A stretch of DNA of 64,000 nucleotides from positions 186,001 through 250,000 of the forward strand of contig JAANDG010000055.1 of the NCBI GenBank assembly GCA_036852015.1, read 5' to 3'. Positions 46,464 to 59,301 of the stretch are shown in pieces (position 1 is the stretch's first letter; each line of letters begins with the position of its first letter). The DNA is from Pelodera strongyloides (lineage: Eukaryota > Nematoda > Chromadorea > Rhabditida > Rhabditidae). A program made the translations under genes and the position numbers. The notes under the pieces were generated by a model, which saw only the letters and a program-made list of their open reading frames with translations, had not been told where the DNA came from and ran no database searches.

Positions 46464-46547
46464 GTGGTGTTCCACGTGATTTTGTAAACTGCTTGCATAT
46501 GACAGATGGAAATGCAGCTGGCCAGTCTCCGTGTCATACCGCTTTAA
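46460..46547. mobile_element. Short TTAA MITE, family B, abutting the palindrome
   Basis: Starts on the last TTAA of the preceding palindrome (TTAAGTGGTGTTCCACGTG) and ends GTGTCATACCGCTTTAA. The two elements share one TTAA. It ends 23 bp before the receptor start codon. Confidence 0.7.
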
Positions 46548-46569
46548 CAAGATAACAATTTCAGATCTT

Positions 46570-49500
46570 ATGAGAACCGCATCGCTCCACGTTGTGCCCA
46601 AGAGTCTCCGATGTCTTGGTCAATGCTCAATATTATTCACAATTTTTGCACTTCTCTCGACGTCGGAAGCAACACGTGAGTGATGAATTTCTTAATGTTT
46701 TTAAAGAATTTGAAGGGTTAGTATCACAGGAAAAAGTTCCTAAGTTTCTGAAAGAGAAAATGTAGGATTTCAGAAAAATTATCATTAAAACTGCACTTCA
46801 TAACAAAAACGAGCAGTTATTCGTTATTCCCTGAGAGAACAGTTCGACGAGCTACCGTATGCTCAGGAAAATAAAACAGCGGTAGTACATGGAGCTAACA
46901 GTGGCACTTCAACATCAAGTCCTATCGTACTTTGGGAAATTTCCTTATTATGCGCAAACCCTATGTATCCTATGCAAATTTGGTGCCCTTCCGGCATCAA
47001 ACTTACAATGCTGCTTTCACTGTGCGATCTTTAATCCCCAACCCCCTTTCTATGCTGATTTGAACACTCACCAGCCTCGTAGGCGAAAACCATGCAAATC
47101 ATTTTGTGAATTCAAAATTCAAAGTTTTCGCCCAGGCCCCGCTTTTGCTCGCTTCCATTATTTATTAGTTAGAGGAGAGCAGCTTGCTGCTGTGGCAGGC
47201 AGATGATCAAGACAAACATGGATTTATGAAATAAAGAAATAAAATAAAAAAAATACTCTTGGACAGGAAAATACATAAAAGAGGGGAAAGGAAAGAGTGG
47301 AGATAATAGAAAGAAAAGACAGACATATAGAGAATGAGAGATAGAGAGAAAGTGAGAGATAGAGAGAGATAGAGAGAGAAAGAGAGAGAGAGAGAGAACA
47401 GAGGAAAGGGGAACAAATATATAATGTTGTCTTGTCAGTATAATATCATGTCGTGTCACTTTTTCCTTTCTTGTTTTGACTTTTTCTTATGCTTTAGGAG
47501 ATGCGTTGATGGATGAAAATGGTGAATTTCTGCCGCATATTCGTCTTTCCAAGGACTTGATGGATAAGAGAAGGTGAAGAGATAATTAAGCTAATTACAG
47601 ATAATTATCAAAAACAATGAGGATATTATGCCGTAAATCCACCATATGCAACAATTGTGCTGATTGAAGTATCTCTCGGAAAAATCAGCTCATTTGTATA
47701 CTGTAAACTGTGAACTGTAAACATACTGTAAACTGGCGTGCGACCTTACTGAAGAAATTTGGTCGGTGCGTCGCCAACACTGCGACCGAAATGGGTGGAC
47801 CGCACACACATTTTTTGTAGGCTGCACACCGGAAAAGTTTCACGTTGTAGAGCTGAATGTGGGTTTGAAGCTGGAAAAGGCATCATTGCACTGATTTTCT
47901 CTACTCGTCGGTAACAGAGGAGCATAGAATGGAAAGTTGCATGAAGTGTGCAAGCTTCTGATCTGGACAATGTGTACTGACTTCTAGTTTCTTGCTCGAT
48001 GAGAAACATGAATGTTTCAGGTACGACCTCCGGGTGCGTCCTGTTGTCGACCATTCAATTCCCACAACTATCAGATACTCAATGAGTTTGTATCAAATAT
48101 TGGAAATTGTAAGTTCTAAGCTCGTAACTTCTGTGCTTTAATATTGATCTTCCAGTGAAGAAAACCAAGCCATCAAGTACATGTATGTGCTGGGCTATTT
48201 ACCTGCATCGTATTCAATTTTAGTCACTCTGTGCGGGAAATGGATTGACATCCATATACGTTAGCATCTAATAGCTGGGAATGATGTGAACCATGTGTAA
48301 CATCGCTCTAAATATTTACTTTAAAATTTAGAACGAGAAACAGCAGAATGTGGATCTCAACGTATGGGTAATTCAAAAGTGGACGGATGACTTTCTGGGA
48401 TGGAATCCCCATTTATATGGAATGATTAACACAACAATACTACCCTATTCTTCACTATGGCTCCCCGACACTTATTTGTATAACAGGTTTGCGGGGAATT
48501 TATAATAATAACCATCTGTTTGTAGGAAACTTTTCCCTATTAGGGAGAAAATCCCTCGCGGGATTTGTCCCCAGGGATTTTTTTGTCCCTGGTGACAAAT
48601 TCCTTACGTTCTCTGGAACTTGTCGTCCACTCAGCTCAGGACGTCTGCTGGGAACAAGGCATAAGCATTGCAATACTGTATTGAACCACCCTAGTTAGAA
48701 AAATGAAGCACGCTCGATTAATCTATATGTATTGTAATGTAAACTTATTTCAGTGTTGTAATGAACCGAGAAGAAACTGAGCGTTACATCAACGTGGTTG
48801 TCACTTCAAACTATTGGAAGGGGGAGAGGGGATCTGAGATAATGTTCATGTACCCGGCACTATATAGGACAAGCTGTCAATTGGATATCAGGTAGGATTT
48901 AATGAACTAAGGAAAGAATATAGCATGGACACAAAATGTGACTCCAAACAATTTGCTCATTTTTGACTGGTACACTTGCGACGGTTTCATTGTTACCTTT
49001 GTATTCTTTAAAGCGAAATACCAACTGGTTATAAACGCATCGTTGGCAATTTAGCTCGATTTTTTATTCCAGTTTATGTTCATTTGCATAAGCTATTTGG
49101 CTTTAAAACAACGCTAAGCGACGGCCCCATCCGTTGCGCAACTATGGTATGGACTATGGTTTACCCAAACGTATTTCAAGAATTCTTACAATTAGAACAA
49201 CACTAAGGCCTTAACTTCCGTTATATTAAGCTAATAAATTATCAGATTCTTCCCCTACGATCAGCAGAACTGTACGTTGGTGATCTCTTCATGGACTTCG
49301 TCCAAGTCGGATATCGATTATACGGCCGAGTTTGATACGGTCAACCTGGACAACTTCATCCCCAACGAGGAATGGGTGGTTGTGTCTTTTGAGATCGTCC
49401 GAGTTGAGGTGGGTTCTTGTTCGTATGTATTATAAATGTACTTTTCGTGGGCCTGCCCCTTTAAGACTACAGAAGACAACAGAAATGCGGGAATAATAAT

Positions 49501-52500
49501 TTATGAATAAATGGGAACGCATCTTCTACATATATCGTGAATCAGCACAAACGCAGGTGGAAAAAATCAATAAACACGTGACACATAAATTGAGATATCA
49601 GACTTTGAGCCTCATAGATGTACTTTTAGAGATGTTCAAACAAATAGAAGAACTATTTAGCTTATTCTGTTCATCTTTTTCCCAAGTTGATAAAATTAAA
49701 TAATTAAATAAATAAATAAATATTTTACGCTTCGAGAGCGTGCACCTTTATGTGAAAACACAGTTTCAATGTTGGCTTATGATTTGTTCCGCAGAGGTCC
49801 TCCGCATTACGCGATGAGTTACAGATGACAAAGTAACAAACTTATAATCACATGAAATTGCAGGAAAAATTCGTATGTTGCCCCGAACCGTGGGTACTTT
49901 TGCACGCAAACCTTGTGGTTAGAAGAAAACCTTTGTACTACATTGTCAATCTCGTCATACCAACATCGGTGATTACCATGGTCGCAGTCACCGGTAAGGA
50001 TATTTCATTCTCAGTTTTTTTTTAGCAATTCAGATATCAGTTGTGGCTCAAGTGTAGCACATTTTCCGCGTAGCACACGTGCGTCATACGTGCGCGGCGA
50101 CGGAACCGCCGACTTTCACCAGTTCTATATTATTTCAGGTTTCTTCACTGCCGCCTCCACTTCTTCTGAAAGGCGAGAAAAACTGTCCCTCGGTATTGAC
50201 TCGCTTCTGGCTATGTCCATTCTAATGATGATGGTTTCTGAACAAATGCCTACGACGTCGGACTATGTACCACTTTTTGGTAGGTTAATTTGTTATTTGT
50301 TATTTTATAAAGCGGGCTTTCCACAAAATTTAGTTTTGGAAATCAGGAAAAGTTGATATTGCGCGCTGTTACTACCAACAAGGTAACAAACCATAACAAC
50401 AACCAATGTTGGTGGTGGTTTGCTGATGTAAAAGAATACAGAAGTATGTCTCATTATTTTTAACCACCAAAGTTCTAACGCGTGCGAAAATATTGGGGGT
50501 AGGGATGCGGCGATGAAATCAAGACTACGGCCCCCAACTTTATTCATTCATTACTCTAACGCCGGCCTCGTTACAATTGTTTCGATAAAATACATAGCGT
50601 TCTAAAGAACCAGTTATTCTTTCACAATCCAAGCGCCATATATAGAAGTGAAATCATAATCTATTCAGGCCTCTTCTATCTGACCATAATATTTGTGATA
50701 TTCATCGGAACTCTGTTCACTGCCTTCATCCTCAACATACACTTGCAGGTGATCAATAATTCTCAATATTTTATTTTGTTTGTTCTTTATGTAAATTATT
50801 TGTACTTAATTGCATGCTGTATACATTAGATTTAGGTATATTTTTATTTGTTGCATACATTTGCATTCTATTAGCAAGTTGTTCAAAACACAAAATCTTT
50901 TGTTTTCCATTTGTTTTCTGGTTTCTACGCAGAATTTTTGCATGCAGTTGGCGTGAGATTGACGCTTGCAATTACACGCCACCCCGCTGCCGTTGTTATG
51001 CTGCTTGCGCGCCAGTTTCCTTATTGAGGGATACCCAGGGTGAGTATCCACCTACAGGTCGATACATATCAGTTGCTGCGCATCAGCTTAAATCCACTAA
51101 TTTCAGAAGATGTACTGTCGCCCAATCTCCCCAATTATCTCCTTCCTCTTCTTCCATAAAATTGCCCGTTGGCTGAGTATCAGACCACCCACGTCGTTGG
51201 TCGAATTATGGGAAGAAACGGGAGTTAGAATTGAAGGAACCCAACCAAACAAGGTCAAGGCAAGGGATAATTTTAAGGTATGCTAATTGGTCAATTAGGC
51301 GACATACGGTAATTAAAGTAAGTTAAAAATAGGACGCTCTTACCATGTGAGAGCTAGTGAGACGTACCGTAATGTAGCCCATGTCGTTGTATTTTTGTTT
51401 TTCGTACCTACTTGATAATGAAGATGAAATGAAAAAGCGCTCTGAATATTTCGACATTTGTAATAATAAACATTTACAGGTTTTTTAATGCACAACAAGT
51501 GGGTGGTCCTAAATCATATCCTTTTAGCTAGGTGCCAATAACAACGTGGGTGGTACAAATGAAAATCTCTTGAAGGGATCTTCATTTAAACAGCAGAATG
51601 CTGCACTACCCACAGCGAGGTCGGTTTTTTGCGATTATATATTTTGTTGGGTAATTGTAACTTTTAAATCTAAACTTGGAAAACGCGTATCATCGCTAAT
51701 TGTAAGTACGATGGAAAAACACACACACGAAACAACATGTAACAGAGGATATTAGTGCCAGTCAAAATCCTACTAGCACCACATAAGTAGCTAGATCTCC
51801 TGATTGTGTCTAGCCTGTGAGGGTTTATCTCTCTATTTTGTTATTTTGTTTCTACATGATTATGTGCACTTCATGGAATAAAGAGTTAATATAAAAATAT
51901 TGCTTATTGTTAGAAGGAAGAAACAAGAAACTGTCAGTCATAATGTCAACCAGAATTCTACTTGAAAAACTAGTTATCATCCTGTTTTGAAGAGTGCACT
52001 TCCACGAAGCGGTTTAAGTAAGTTGCTTGTGGACATACGGTACCTTTCCAGATCTGCCGACGAGAATACGGTACGGAGTGTGCAGGCCAGAAATAACTGG
52101 AAGAGACTGGCCAGGACAGCGAGTGCTAGAAGTAAGTTTCCATTCATTGATAATACATAGGTCTGTTAGAAGACTACTTTACTTTCTCCCTCTCTTTAGC
52201 ATGCGGAACAGGGCTGCGCTTCTTTGAAGTTGAAGCCTATACTCGAATGCATTCCAGTATTTGTATTGTTGTGCCGCCTAGGCGGGCACAGAAATTTGCA
52301 GGCAATACCTCCGTATTGATTACCCAATATACGTTTTTTTTACAAACAAGTTTCATAACTGTTTAATTAGGTGCATACCAAGGCAACCTTGTTTATTTAT
52401 TTCCACATTTGTATGCAAGGATATATCATGTTTCAGCTAAATTAATAAGCGACCCATACCGGAGCTACGGTTTGTTTCAATGACTAAAGAATCTAATCAT

Positions 52501-52745
52501 GTGTGATGTGTCAGAGTGGCAAAACATTGGCAAAGCTAATAAATAATGCCTATAAATTCAGCTTGCAGCTTTCTTATGTTCGCGAGATGTTTTTTTTACA
52601 CCATTCGGGAAAGTTGTTACCAAACGTTTACCGGAAGTTAGTTGGAAAAAATATCCAGACGAATCATTGTTCTGTGTGACAAATTATTGTAATTACTTTG
52701 TATTAGGTGCAGAATGGATACGAAGAGTGAGAGAGAGAAGGAGAT

Positions 52746-52781
<36 letters not shown>

Positions 52782-53416
52782 GAGAGAGAGAAGCAGAGAG
52801 AGCGAGAGCTATCATTGTGAAAAGTAAGAAAGTGGTATAGAGATAAAAAGTTTGAAAAGAGAGAGGGAGACATAGAGAGAGAGGAGAAAAGGAAAGTGAT
52901 AGAGAGGGATAAAAAGCCTTGAGAATAGCGAGAGAGAGAGAGAGAGAGACAGGAGAGAAAGGTGGGACTGGCACATTGAATAAATCAACCTATTCAGGAT
53001 CATTCCTACTAAACAACGCGGCTCCGTCTCTGCCGCCCGACTCGGGTAGATCGGAGGAGTCTCTAGTGGCTGTGTTAGCAATGCAGCAGATGCAAGACTC
53101 ATTGCTCGTGGAGAGCAAGCTCAAGAGGAGGTATGAAACTGAGGAGACATAAACCTAAAAATTTAAAGCGTTGTGACATGTGGGTAAGAAAACACTTTCA
53201 GTTTAAGTTTCCGAAAATCAACTAGATTCAAATTCACTTTCGGGAACTTAAAAAGAATTCTCCACTTTCAGGTACGCATTGGAGTGGGAGTACCTTGCCT
53301 CGGTTCTCGACCGTCTCCTCCTTTTACTGTTCTCTCTCGTCGTCTTTATCGTCACGTTCCTCATGATCCTCGTCGGCGAGGCGATGCACCTCAGCTATGA
53401 GCTGAACCTCAAATAG
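46570..53416 (+). CDS. Nicotinic acetylcholine receptor alpha-type subunit (DEG-3/DES-2-like)
   Basis: Thirteen exons: 46570-46675 (ATG, signal peptide ending LLSTSEA), 47498-47573, 48021-48108, 48332-48486 (WVIQKWTDDFLGWNP, SLWLPDTYLYN), 48754-48891, 49246-49408 (Cys-loop: YRTSCQLDIR/FFPYDQQNC), 49864-49993 (vicinal pair FVCCPEPW, then M1), 50139-50279 (M2, REKLSLGIDSLLAMS), 50669-50748 (M3), 51107-51277, 52052-52131, 52998-53130, 53272-53416 (M4, LLLFSLVVFIVTFLMILVGE, end ELNLK). About 535 residues, normal for the family. The adjacent cysteines define an alpha subunit, and Glu-Lys before M2 indicates cation selectivity. Acts as a pentameric acetylcholine- or choline-gated channel at nerve or muscle membranes; the DEG-3 assignment rests on the M2-M3 sequence by recall. 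Phases agree except 51277 to 52052, where a base remainder implies a missed small exon of the M3-M4 loop. An ATTTCAG precedes the first ATG by 6 bp, so the start exon follows an acceptor or SL site. Confidence 0.92.
49007..49105. mobile_element. TTAA-type MITE, family A (short) in receptor intron
   Basis: Left TTTAAAGCGAAATACCAAC, right CATTTGCATAAGCTATTTGG then CTTTAAAA. The interior is shortened to under 100 bp. Confidence 0.65.
52722..52958. repeat. GA microsatellites in receptor intron
   Basis: GA-rich runs at 52722-52805 and 52855-52958, separated by less pure purine sequence, directly upstream of exon 52998-53130. A similar tract is at 47335-47402 in an earlier intron. Confidence 0.9.
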
Positions 53417-53462
53417 GCTCTTGCTCCTGCAATGTCTGGAACTTAAACCATACACCAAGCTT

Positions 53463-53707
53463 TTAAAGTGATGGAACACGTGGTTTGTAAAAAGAACGAA
53501 CTGAACCTCAACTAGGCTCCTGGTTGAAACAGTCCAAATATGAACCTAGACTTTGACATCTTTGACTTTGAAGAGCTATGACTGTGGTTTGCAAAACATA
53601 CCAGGCAACTGCATTCCCATGCAACTTCCCAAAGGGGCACAAGATTTGCTGCATATAGCTGCAGTTGTGCGGCATCCGTATCAAAATCACATGCAATACC
53701 GCTTTAA
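53463..53707. mobile_element. TTAA-type MITE, family B, containing a copy of the receptor 3' end
   Basis: Left TTAAAGTGATGGAACACGTGG, less its last base; right ATCACATGCAATACCGCTTTAA, less two. Between them (about 53498-53525) is GAACTGAACCTCAACTAGGC, closely matching the last codons and stop region of the receptor (GAGCTGAACCTCAAATAGGC at about 53399-53418). Confidence 0.75.
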
Positions 53708-53858
53708 ATTTTGGACTTTTGCCTTTAGTTGGTCATTGGTCATACGAAATTCAAACGTTTGAAGTTAATACCTAACTTTTCAGCTGTGCATTTTTCCTCG
53801 TTATCCTTCGTATACTACCCATTACCAATGGCCTGAAGCACTTGCTCACACTTGTATT

Positions 53859-54027
53859 TTAAAGCGGTTTAACAGCCGGTTTTAGAAACGTGTTTTAGAA
53901 AAGAAACGTTGTATTTGCATGTAGTCTATGCAAAAGATATATCAGCTTAATTCCATTCGTTTGCGCACAATGCTTGCGAATGCAGTTGTCCAACACGTTT
54001 CAAAAACGGGATGTCATATCGCTTTAA
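53859..54027. mobile_element. TTAA-flanked MITE, family A/B intermediate
   Basis: Left TTAAAGCGGTTTAACAGCCGG, less its last base; right GTTTCAAAAACGGGATGTC then ATATCGCTTTAA. It has a family B tip but the GCCGG/CGGG subterminal word of family A. Confidence 0.75.
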
Positions 54028-54397
54028 ATTTAATTCCCTAAGCGTAAGCCTATGAATGACTCTAACCCTATGTCGATAATAAACCTACGCATGAGCGTAA
54101 CTGAACTTCCTGTAGATCTCATTGCAGCCGGGTTCTCTTACTATTAACTTACTAATGCCGTGAAAGAAATAAAATAGTCTATTTTGGAATTTTTTTGCAA
54201 ATTTTCTCTTTCCTTATGGATTCTGGAAAGATTATTCTCTAGACATTCTGATTATTTACTATTTACGCCTTGCTTCGACTCCATGTATTAATTGACTTCG
54301 TTTGTACTAAAGCATATCTTTTCTAGGATATTTCGATTTTTCCAAATAAAATAGCTCGGTGACGCGAACGCTGGGAGTATGTTCCCATGTAGGAAAC

Positions 54398-55070
54398 GGA
54401 GGACCCCATTTGGCGACCACTTGGTGACCTTGCTGTGACCAAGTTTTTTGGTGAAAACCATTTGGTGACCGACTACTGACAGTTTTTCTCTGCGATATAT
54501 GCAATTATTCCGCTTTCCCGTAAAGGCTCCCAGCGCTCGAGTATAGAAATACAGTTATTTTCTTTTTCTTTTAATATTTGTATAATACCTTACTTCAACA
54601 TTTATTGAATTCGTACTGTTCATATTGTAAACTGAGGAATTTTTCCCTTTTTTTCTACAAATAAAGATAAAGTGAATAAAGGTTTCTTCTTCCTACTTAT
54701 AACTTATAACGCAACTTCGAAGCAGTATGTTGTACAGTACCGTAGCAAGAATGTAACCATGAATGTGGATAGGCTGATCTTGTTGATATCTTTCGAAATT
54801 TGACCAGCACATGATCCATATGGTGCTATGGTGACTGTGGTAGCAAAGGAAACTGAGGAACCCATTTGGCGACGGTTCCGGATTTTCTCGTGGGCCGCAC
54901 CATTTGGTGACCACTTGGTGACCTTGTCGCATCCTTTATATTATCAATAAGTTTTCTCGCTTTTCTGGTCACCAGCTTCTTATTGTTAGAAAAATATCGG
55001 AAAAAAGAGGGTCATCGGTCGCCGCATGGTTTTTTTTCGGTGGAAACCATTTGGATCATTGATTGTCAAC
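54398..55070. repeat. Cluster of GGTGACC/GGTCACC repeat units
   Basis: Units at 54398-54485, 54845-54925 and 54975-55055, with the recurring words CCCATTTGGCGAC, CCACTTGGTGACCTTG and AACCATTTGGTGACCG. Same family as 10510-10680, 20665-20780 and 61135-61325. Confidence 0.7.
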
Positions 55071-55684
55071 ATGCGAGCAATTTAATTGCCCTAATTACCC
55101 GTACAATAGAAGCTAATTACCCTAAATGTTAATTGCCCGGCGGTGTAATGTGTAATTGAATGCGCGCCAAATTTACAAAATTGCGCGGGAAAAAATCGCT
55201 AGAGAATTTATTAATATAACTGATACTTTTTTTGGTCCTTTGTCACTCTATTTCGTGCATTGTGAATAATGTTTAGTTTACTTTTGATTTGATTTGGTTA
55301 TAACGACTCATTCAAACTTCAAACTCATAACCGAGCAACAGTTTCCATTTCCTTTAAGTAAATATGTTGAAACGTATTCAGCAAGGCAGTCCCTCGGGCT
55401 ATCACTTTTCGTCTGCGTGCATTTATCACCAAAACATGGGAAATTAGAATATGAGAAAATTAGCATAATCAAACAAAAATGCAAATACGATTTAGCATGC
55501 GAAAAAAACGGATTAGTCAGCACAGTCATATCAAATTTGTACTCAGTATACAGATTCGCTCTCGATTTTTACTCATGTATTATTTGTAATTTGTACCATA
55601 TTGTCATACTGTATTCCCTTCTGCTGTTTTCACTTTGGTTCTCATTACTGTTTTATAATCCGTCATGTAATTTTCAATTGTTTA

Positions 55685-55930
55685 TGCCCTGTCCATGTTT
55701 GCGAATCGCACTTGCGAAAATGACAATTTTCCATGTATGTTAAGCCTCCAGTCACCGAAAGTGTATGTACTATTTGAAATAGATTCGTACTATTTTGAAA
55801 TAGATCCATATTTTGAAATAGATCCATACTAGATGCAAAGTCGCTGCGGGACCTTGTCAATGACATTGACTCGAACATGGACAGGCATTTGTCATTTTCA
55901 CAAGTGCGATTCGCAAACATGGGCAGGGCA
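55685..55930. mobile_element. PIF/Harbinger-like MITE (TGCCCTGTCC ends)
   Basis: TGCCCTGTCCATGTTTGCGA at the left is inverse to TCGCAAACATGGGCAGGGCA at the right (one difference), continuing through GTGCGATTCGCA. TTA flanks both sides (55682-55684 and 55931-55933). The interior has three TTTGAAATAGAT words, shared with 36772-37083. Confidence 0.85.
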
Positions 55931-56039
55931 TTAGGTTTGGCGCAATGACATAACTCTGGTCGTCTTCCTCCTTTTCGCTGAAATTACGACCTACTGACCG
56001 AAGTAAACTTCCGCAAGATCTACCGCCCTCACAATCTAC

Positions 56040-57205
56040 CACCAGTCCGGCGTCGTCGAGATGCAAAGGAGGATCCAACGCCTACTTGACGACGTCGTGT
56101 AGGACGTCCACGCCAACGTCGTCAATGTCGCCCACGGAGAGCACAAGGATCGCGAACACTTCGGTGGGTCTTTTTCAAATATAACAATCCAAAGCCTGGT
56201 CAATGGCTAAGATGTTTCAAGAGTTACAATTCGCTCCTAAATTCAAACAATGTTACACTGCCATATTGTTCCATGTAGCACTTGTAATTGAAATGTTATA
56301 ATAGGTATTCATATAAATTCTTTTTACATTTTCACATTCGTCTAGGTTTTTCTCTTCACATTCTTACGACAAAAAATATTCAGCGGTCTTGTCTTGTGTA
56401 CTACTTCTTCGAAAAGATTCTCGGTCCCAGCCCCAATTTTTTTTTTTTTTTTTTTTGGAAATTAGTTAGCTTGCAAAGTATAGTCTTTTCTATTCTTGTG
56501 TGAAACCACCATTCTCCGCCCCTTACAGTACACCCCACGCTAAGTTTTCCAATTTTTCCCAAGCGTCCAGTTGTTCACTAATCAAAAAGTATACTTATAA
56601 TCGAATGCTTTAAATAGGTCATATTATTAAGTGGGTCCCACAATGGCTCGGGCCGGCCTTCTCCGAGAGAGCAATTGTGTCCCCGTTTTCTAATGTGCCT
56701 TCGGGCGCGCGTTATAGCGGGCTCCGAATTGACCGGGTGACTCCGAGCGCACGATTTAGAACCGTTAGAGCGCGCGATCTATTTAGGGCATTAGGTTGCA
56801 CTTATGCCTTTTGATTTTTGAAGGGCTTGGCTCTTGGGAAAAATTGGAAAACTTGGCTCCGTAGATTTAGCTATACATTTTGTTGAGCCTACCTTAATTG
56901 TTTAGTGGTCTAAAACTTGGCAAGAGTGAATACTTTTAGGAACTTAGTAGATATGCAGTGCATTGAAAGATTTTGGTTGCCTGATTATTGTTAAATAGAC
57001 CTGGGTGGTGTAATGAGTTTGTGTTCTTTGCAGTAAGTTTATTTTTTTTCGCGAACTGTAATTTTTCCTTTTTTTTCTGCTCTTTTTAGGAAACTTCTCT
57101 GTATCACTGGGCAACGATTAATAGCCTGACAAGCATGAGAAGACCGGCGAGGCAAACATGGGGACATCATTTGTGGGACAAGAAGCATCGAGCCAAGTCT
57201 GAACT
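56040..57205 (+). pseudogene. Possible decayed exons of an unrecognised gene
   Basis: A coding-like stretch at about 56020-56166 reads EMQRRIQRLLDDVV, stop, then DVHANVVNVAHGEHKDREHF up to a GTGGGT donor. From acceptor TTTTTAG at 57089 the same phase gives NFSVSLGND, two stops, then DKHEKTGEANMGTSFVGQ and a stop near 57205. Three in-frame stops inside otherwise hydrophilic sequence suggest decay. Another frame of the second exon is also open for 43 codons, so the reading is uncertain. No family recognised. Confidence 0.3.
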
Positions 57206-57309
57206 GGAACTCGTCGTCTAATCATCTCCGGATCTCTGTCCAACAAGCTATCCAGTTTGAACACTGTCCTTGTATAATTAAAGTGAGTGTGTACCGTGAC
57301 ATTATCGCG

Positions 57310-57343
<34 letters not shown>

Positions 57344-57478
57344 TTGTTTTCTTCCCGTCCCTTTCTTTTGCTCTCTATGTGTTTCTGCCTCTCCCTGTCT
57401 ATCTCTGTTTCTCTTGATGCGTGCCTCTAGGTTACATCTGAAAAGTAAACTAGTCTTACATACAAATTTGCAATTTAG

Positions 57479-57943
57479 GATGACTGTGACGTGCGTGTGG
57501 GTGCTGCATGGATGGAGGATTATGACCAACAGCTCGAGGCCAACATTCCCCATTTCCATGACAGCGCCGAGCTCGTCGTCGTTTCCCCTTTGGAGGTTGA
57601 CTCTACCATGTGGTCGCACGCCTTCAACACTGCGCGGGATCAAGGAATAAAAGGGTGAGTGCAAGCTAGTGAGTGTGGAGGAGCGATCAAGGATCTTGTG
57701 GACTCAACTCCCCTTCTCCTGTCTCCCGGGCCCCTCTGCGGGGGTTGAGCTACCTGGACGTATTTCTGAGGGTCCTCTCGATTCCACAATGTTTCTATCA
57801 GTTTCTTTCCCGTTATCGCTCACATTCTTGTTTGTTTCTCCTATTTATCTCCGTTTCTTTGTGATGAGTTTTACTTCCTTGGTTTCAGGTACGAATCTGC
57901 CTTCCACTGGCTTGACTGGCTCGCCTTCGTGTCCCCGCAGTAG
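57479..57943 (+). CDS. Unrecognised two-exon 3' gene fragment (76 codons)
   Basis: Exon 57479-57654 after acceptor AATTTAG, donor GTGAGT; exon 57889-57943 after GGTTTCAG, ending TAG. The phases agree (GG+G) and the joined product contains AAWMEDYDQQLEANIPHF, then ELVVVSPLEVDSTMWSHAF, and ends in an aromatic-rich FHWLDWLAF segment. It has balanced composition, unlike the spurious frames around it. The upstream exon may be the decayed stretch at 56040-57205. No domain recognised. Confidence 0.45.
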
Positions 57944-59056
57944 TAAGCAAGGAGCAACCGACCCTACAGTATCCTCCGTTGGTCCTACCGCAACCTCACT
58001 CAAAGTGGTTTCCCACGACCGATGTGCGTTCCTTCCATTGTGGCGTAACAATCTTCTCATCACAATAAATAAGGTAATTTCATCTTTCTGTTCGAATAGA
58101 CGAAATGTTGTATGCGGCCCCGGCAACGTTGCGCGCCGCGACGAAACGGCTCTTTGGCCGCATCTCGGTCGCCCAATTTAAGGTGTTTAGTCATGCAATC
58201 GCCATAGCGCCAACGTGAAACATGGCGTGCAATCGGAAACCTTTCGCAGCGCAAGCGGTGTGAAAAACGGCTGGCACAATGACTCGTCATTCCCATTCCG
58301 CTGCCTTTCTCACGCCACAATGTTGCCAAATGTACTCTGCACACCATTCGCACGCGGCTTGCGCGCCAAGTTTTATCAGTGTCTAGAGCAAAGAAAGACC
58401 TACTTGTTTTAATTTAGTTTCTTTCAGTTTGGACCTCTGCGCTGTCGAGAGTCGTGATGTTGCGGCCGTGACGTCCTTGGTACTGTCTTGTTGCTTCTGC
58501 ACAGGCGTATGCACAGGCGCTGCCTGCTTTCCCGACTGGGAGAATTTGCCTCGAGGATTTGCCTGATCCCTGTCTGTCCTTCACCTCCCCACTGGGAGAA
58601 TGGGAGCTTACTCCCAGCGTCTCAGCCACGGCCGCTGGACACTTTTTTTCTGAGCACTTCCGATGCGCAGAATGCACACCCCCTCCTCAACGAATAAAGA
58701 TTTACCGAGGAGGGGGATCAACCTGTTTGTACTTTTATTGATTATTGTGATATTGTTAATTTTTATATTGCCGACATTTTCCATGCAAGTGTGTGTGTGT
58801 GATTCACTTATCCGTGGCACTTTCGTCCATGCAAGCATCTCGTAGGTTCCTGCTTTGGCTAATGAGCTGCGCGCTCCGCCACGCAGAGTTGTAGTGCGGC
58901 CCGACGATTTAAATAAAACGCGCGCTGCAACATCAAATAGAGGTGTGCGTTAGCCTCGAAATCAACTGCGGGCCCGCAACAGTGTGCTGTGGCATTCAAA
59001 TTCAAGCGCCGCAAAGGAGTCATTGCTGGGGCGTGCCATTTTTTATAAACTTTTAA

Positions 59057-59298
59057 GGGCGCATTCGAGTTGGACATTTCCGGAAAAGAAAAGAAAACTT
59101 TTGGTTCGAGATGGATTTCACCAGAAAAGAATGCAATTGCCACGCATACACATGCAAATGATCGATTGATTTTAGTTTCAATTACGGTACAATTGCATTT
59201 TCGACAATTACTTTGCTTGTATTATTTTTTTTCTGGGTGTCCATCTCGAACCACTTTTTTCTTTTCTTTTCCGGAAAATGTCCAACTCGAATGCGCCC
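59057..59298. mobile_element. PIF/Harbinger-like MITE (GGGCGCATTCG ends)
   Basis: GGGCGCATTCGAGTTGGACA at the left is the exact inverse of TGTCCAACTCGAATGCGCCC at the right, and pairing continues through TTTCCGGAAAAGAAAAG. TAA flanks both ends (59054-59056, 59299-59301). A second inverted pair, TTCGAGATGGA and TCCATCTCGAA with one extra base, lies inside. Confidence 0.85.
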
Positions 59299-59301
59299 TA
59301 A

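Noticed and set aside
55294..55743. 149-codon open frame
   Set aside because: Runs from A/T-rich sequence into the TAA/TTA MITE at 55685-55930; no splice structure or domain.
58430..58735. Cys-rich or LIM-like exon (EHFRCAEC word)
   Set aside because: Two competing frames are open, one word resembles a LIM motif by chance, and the remaining zinc ligands are missing.
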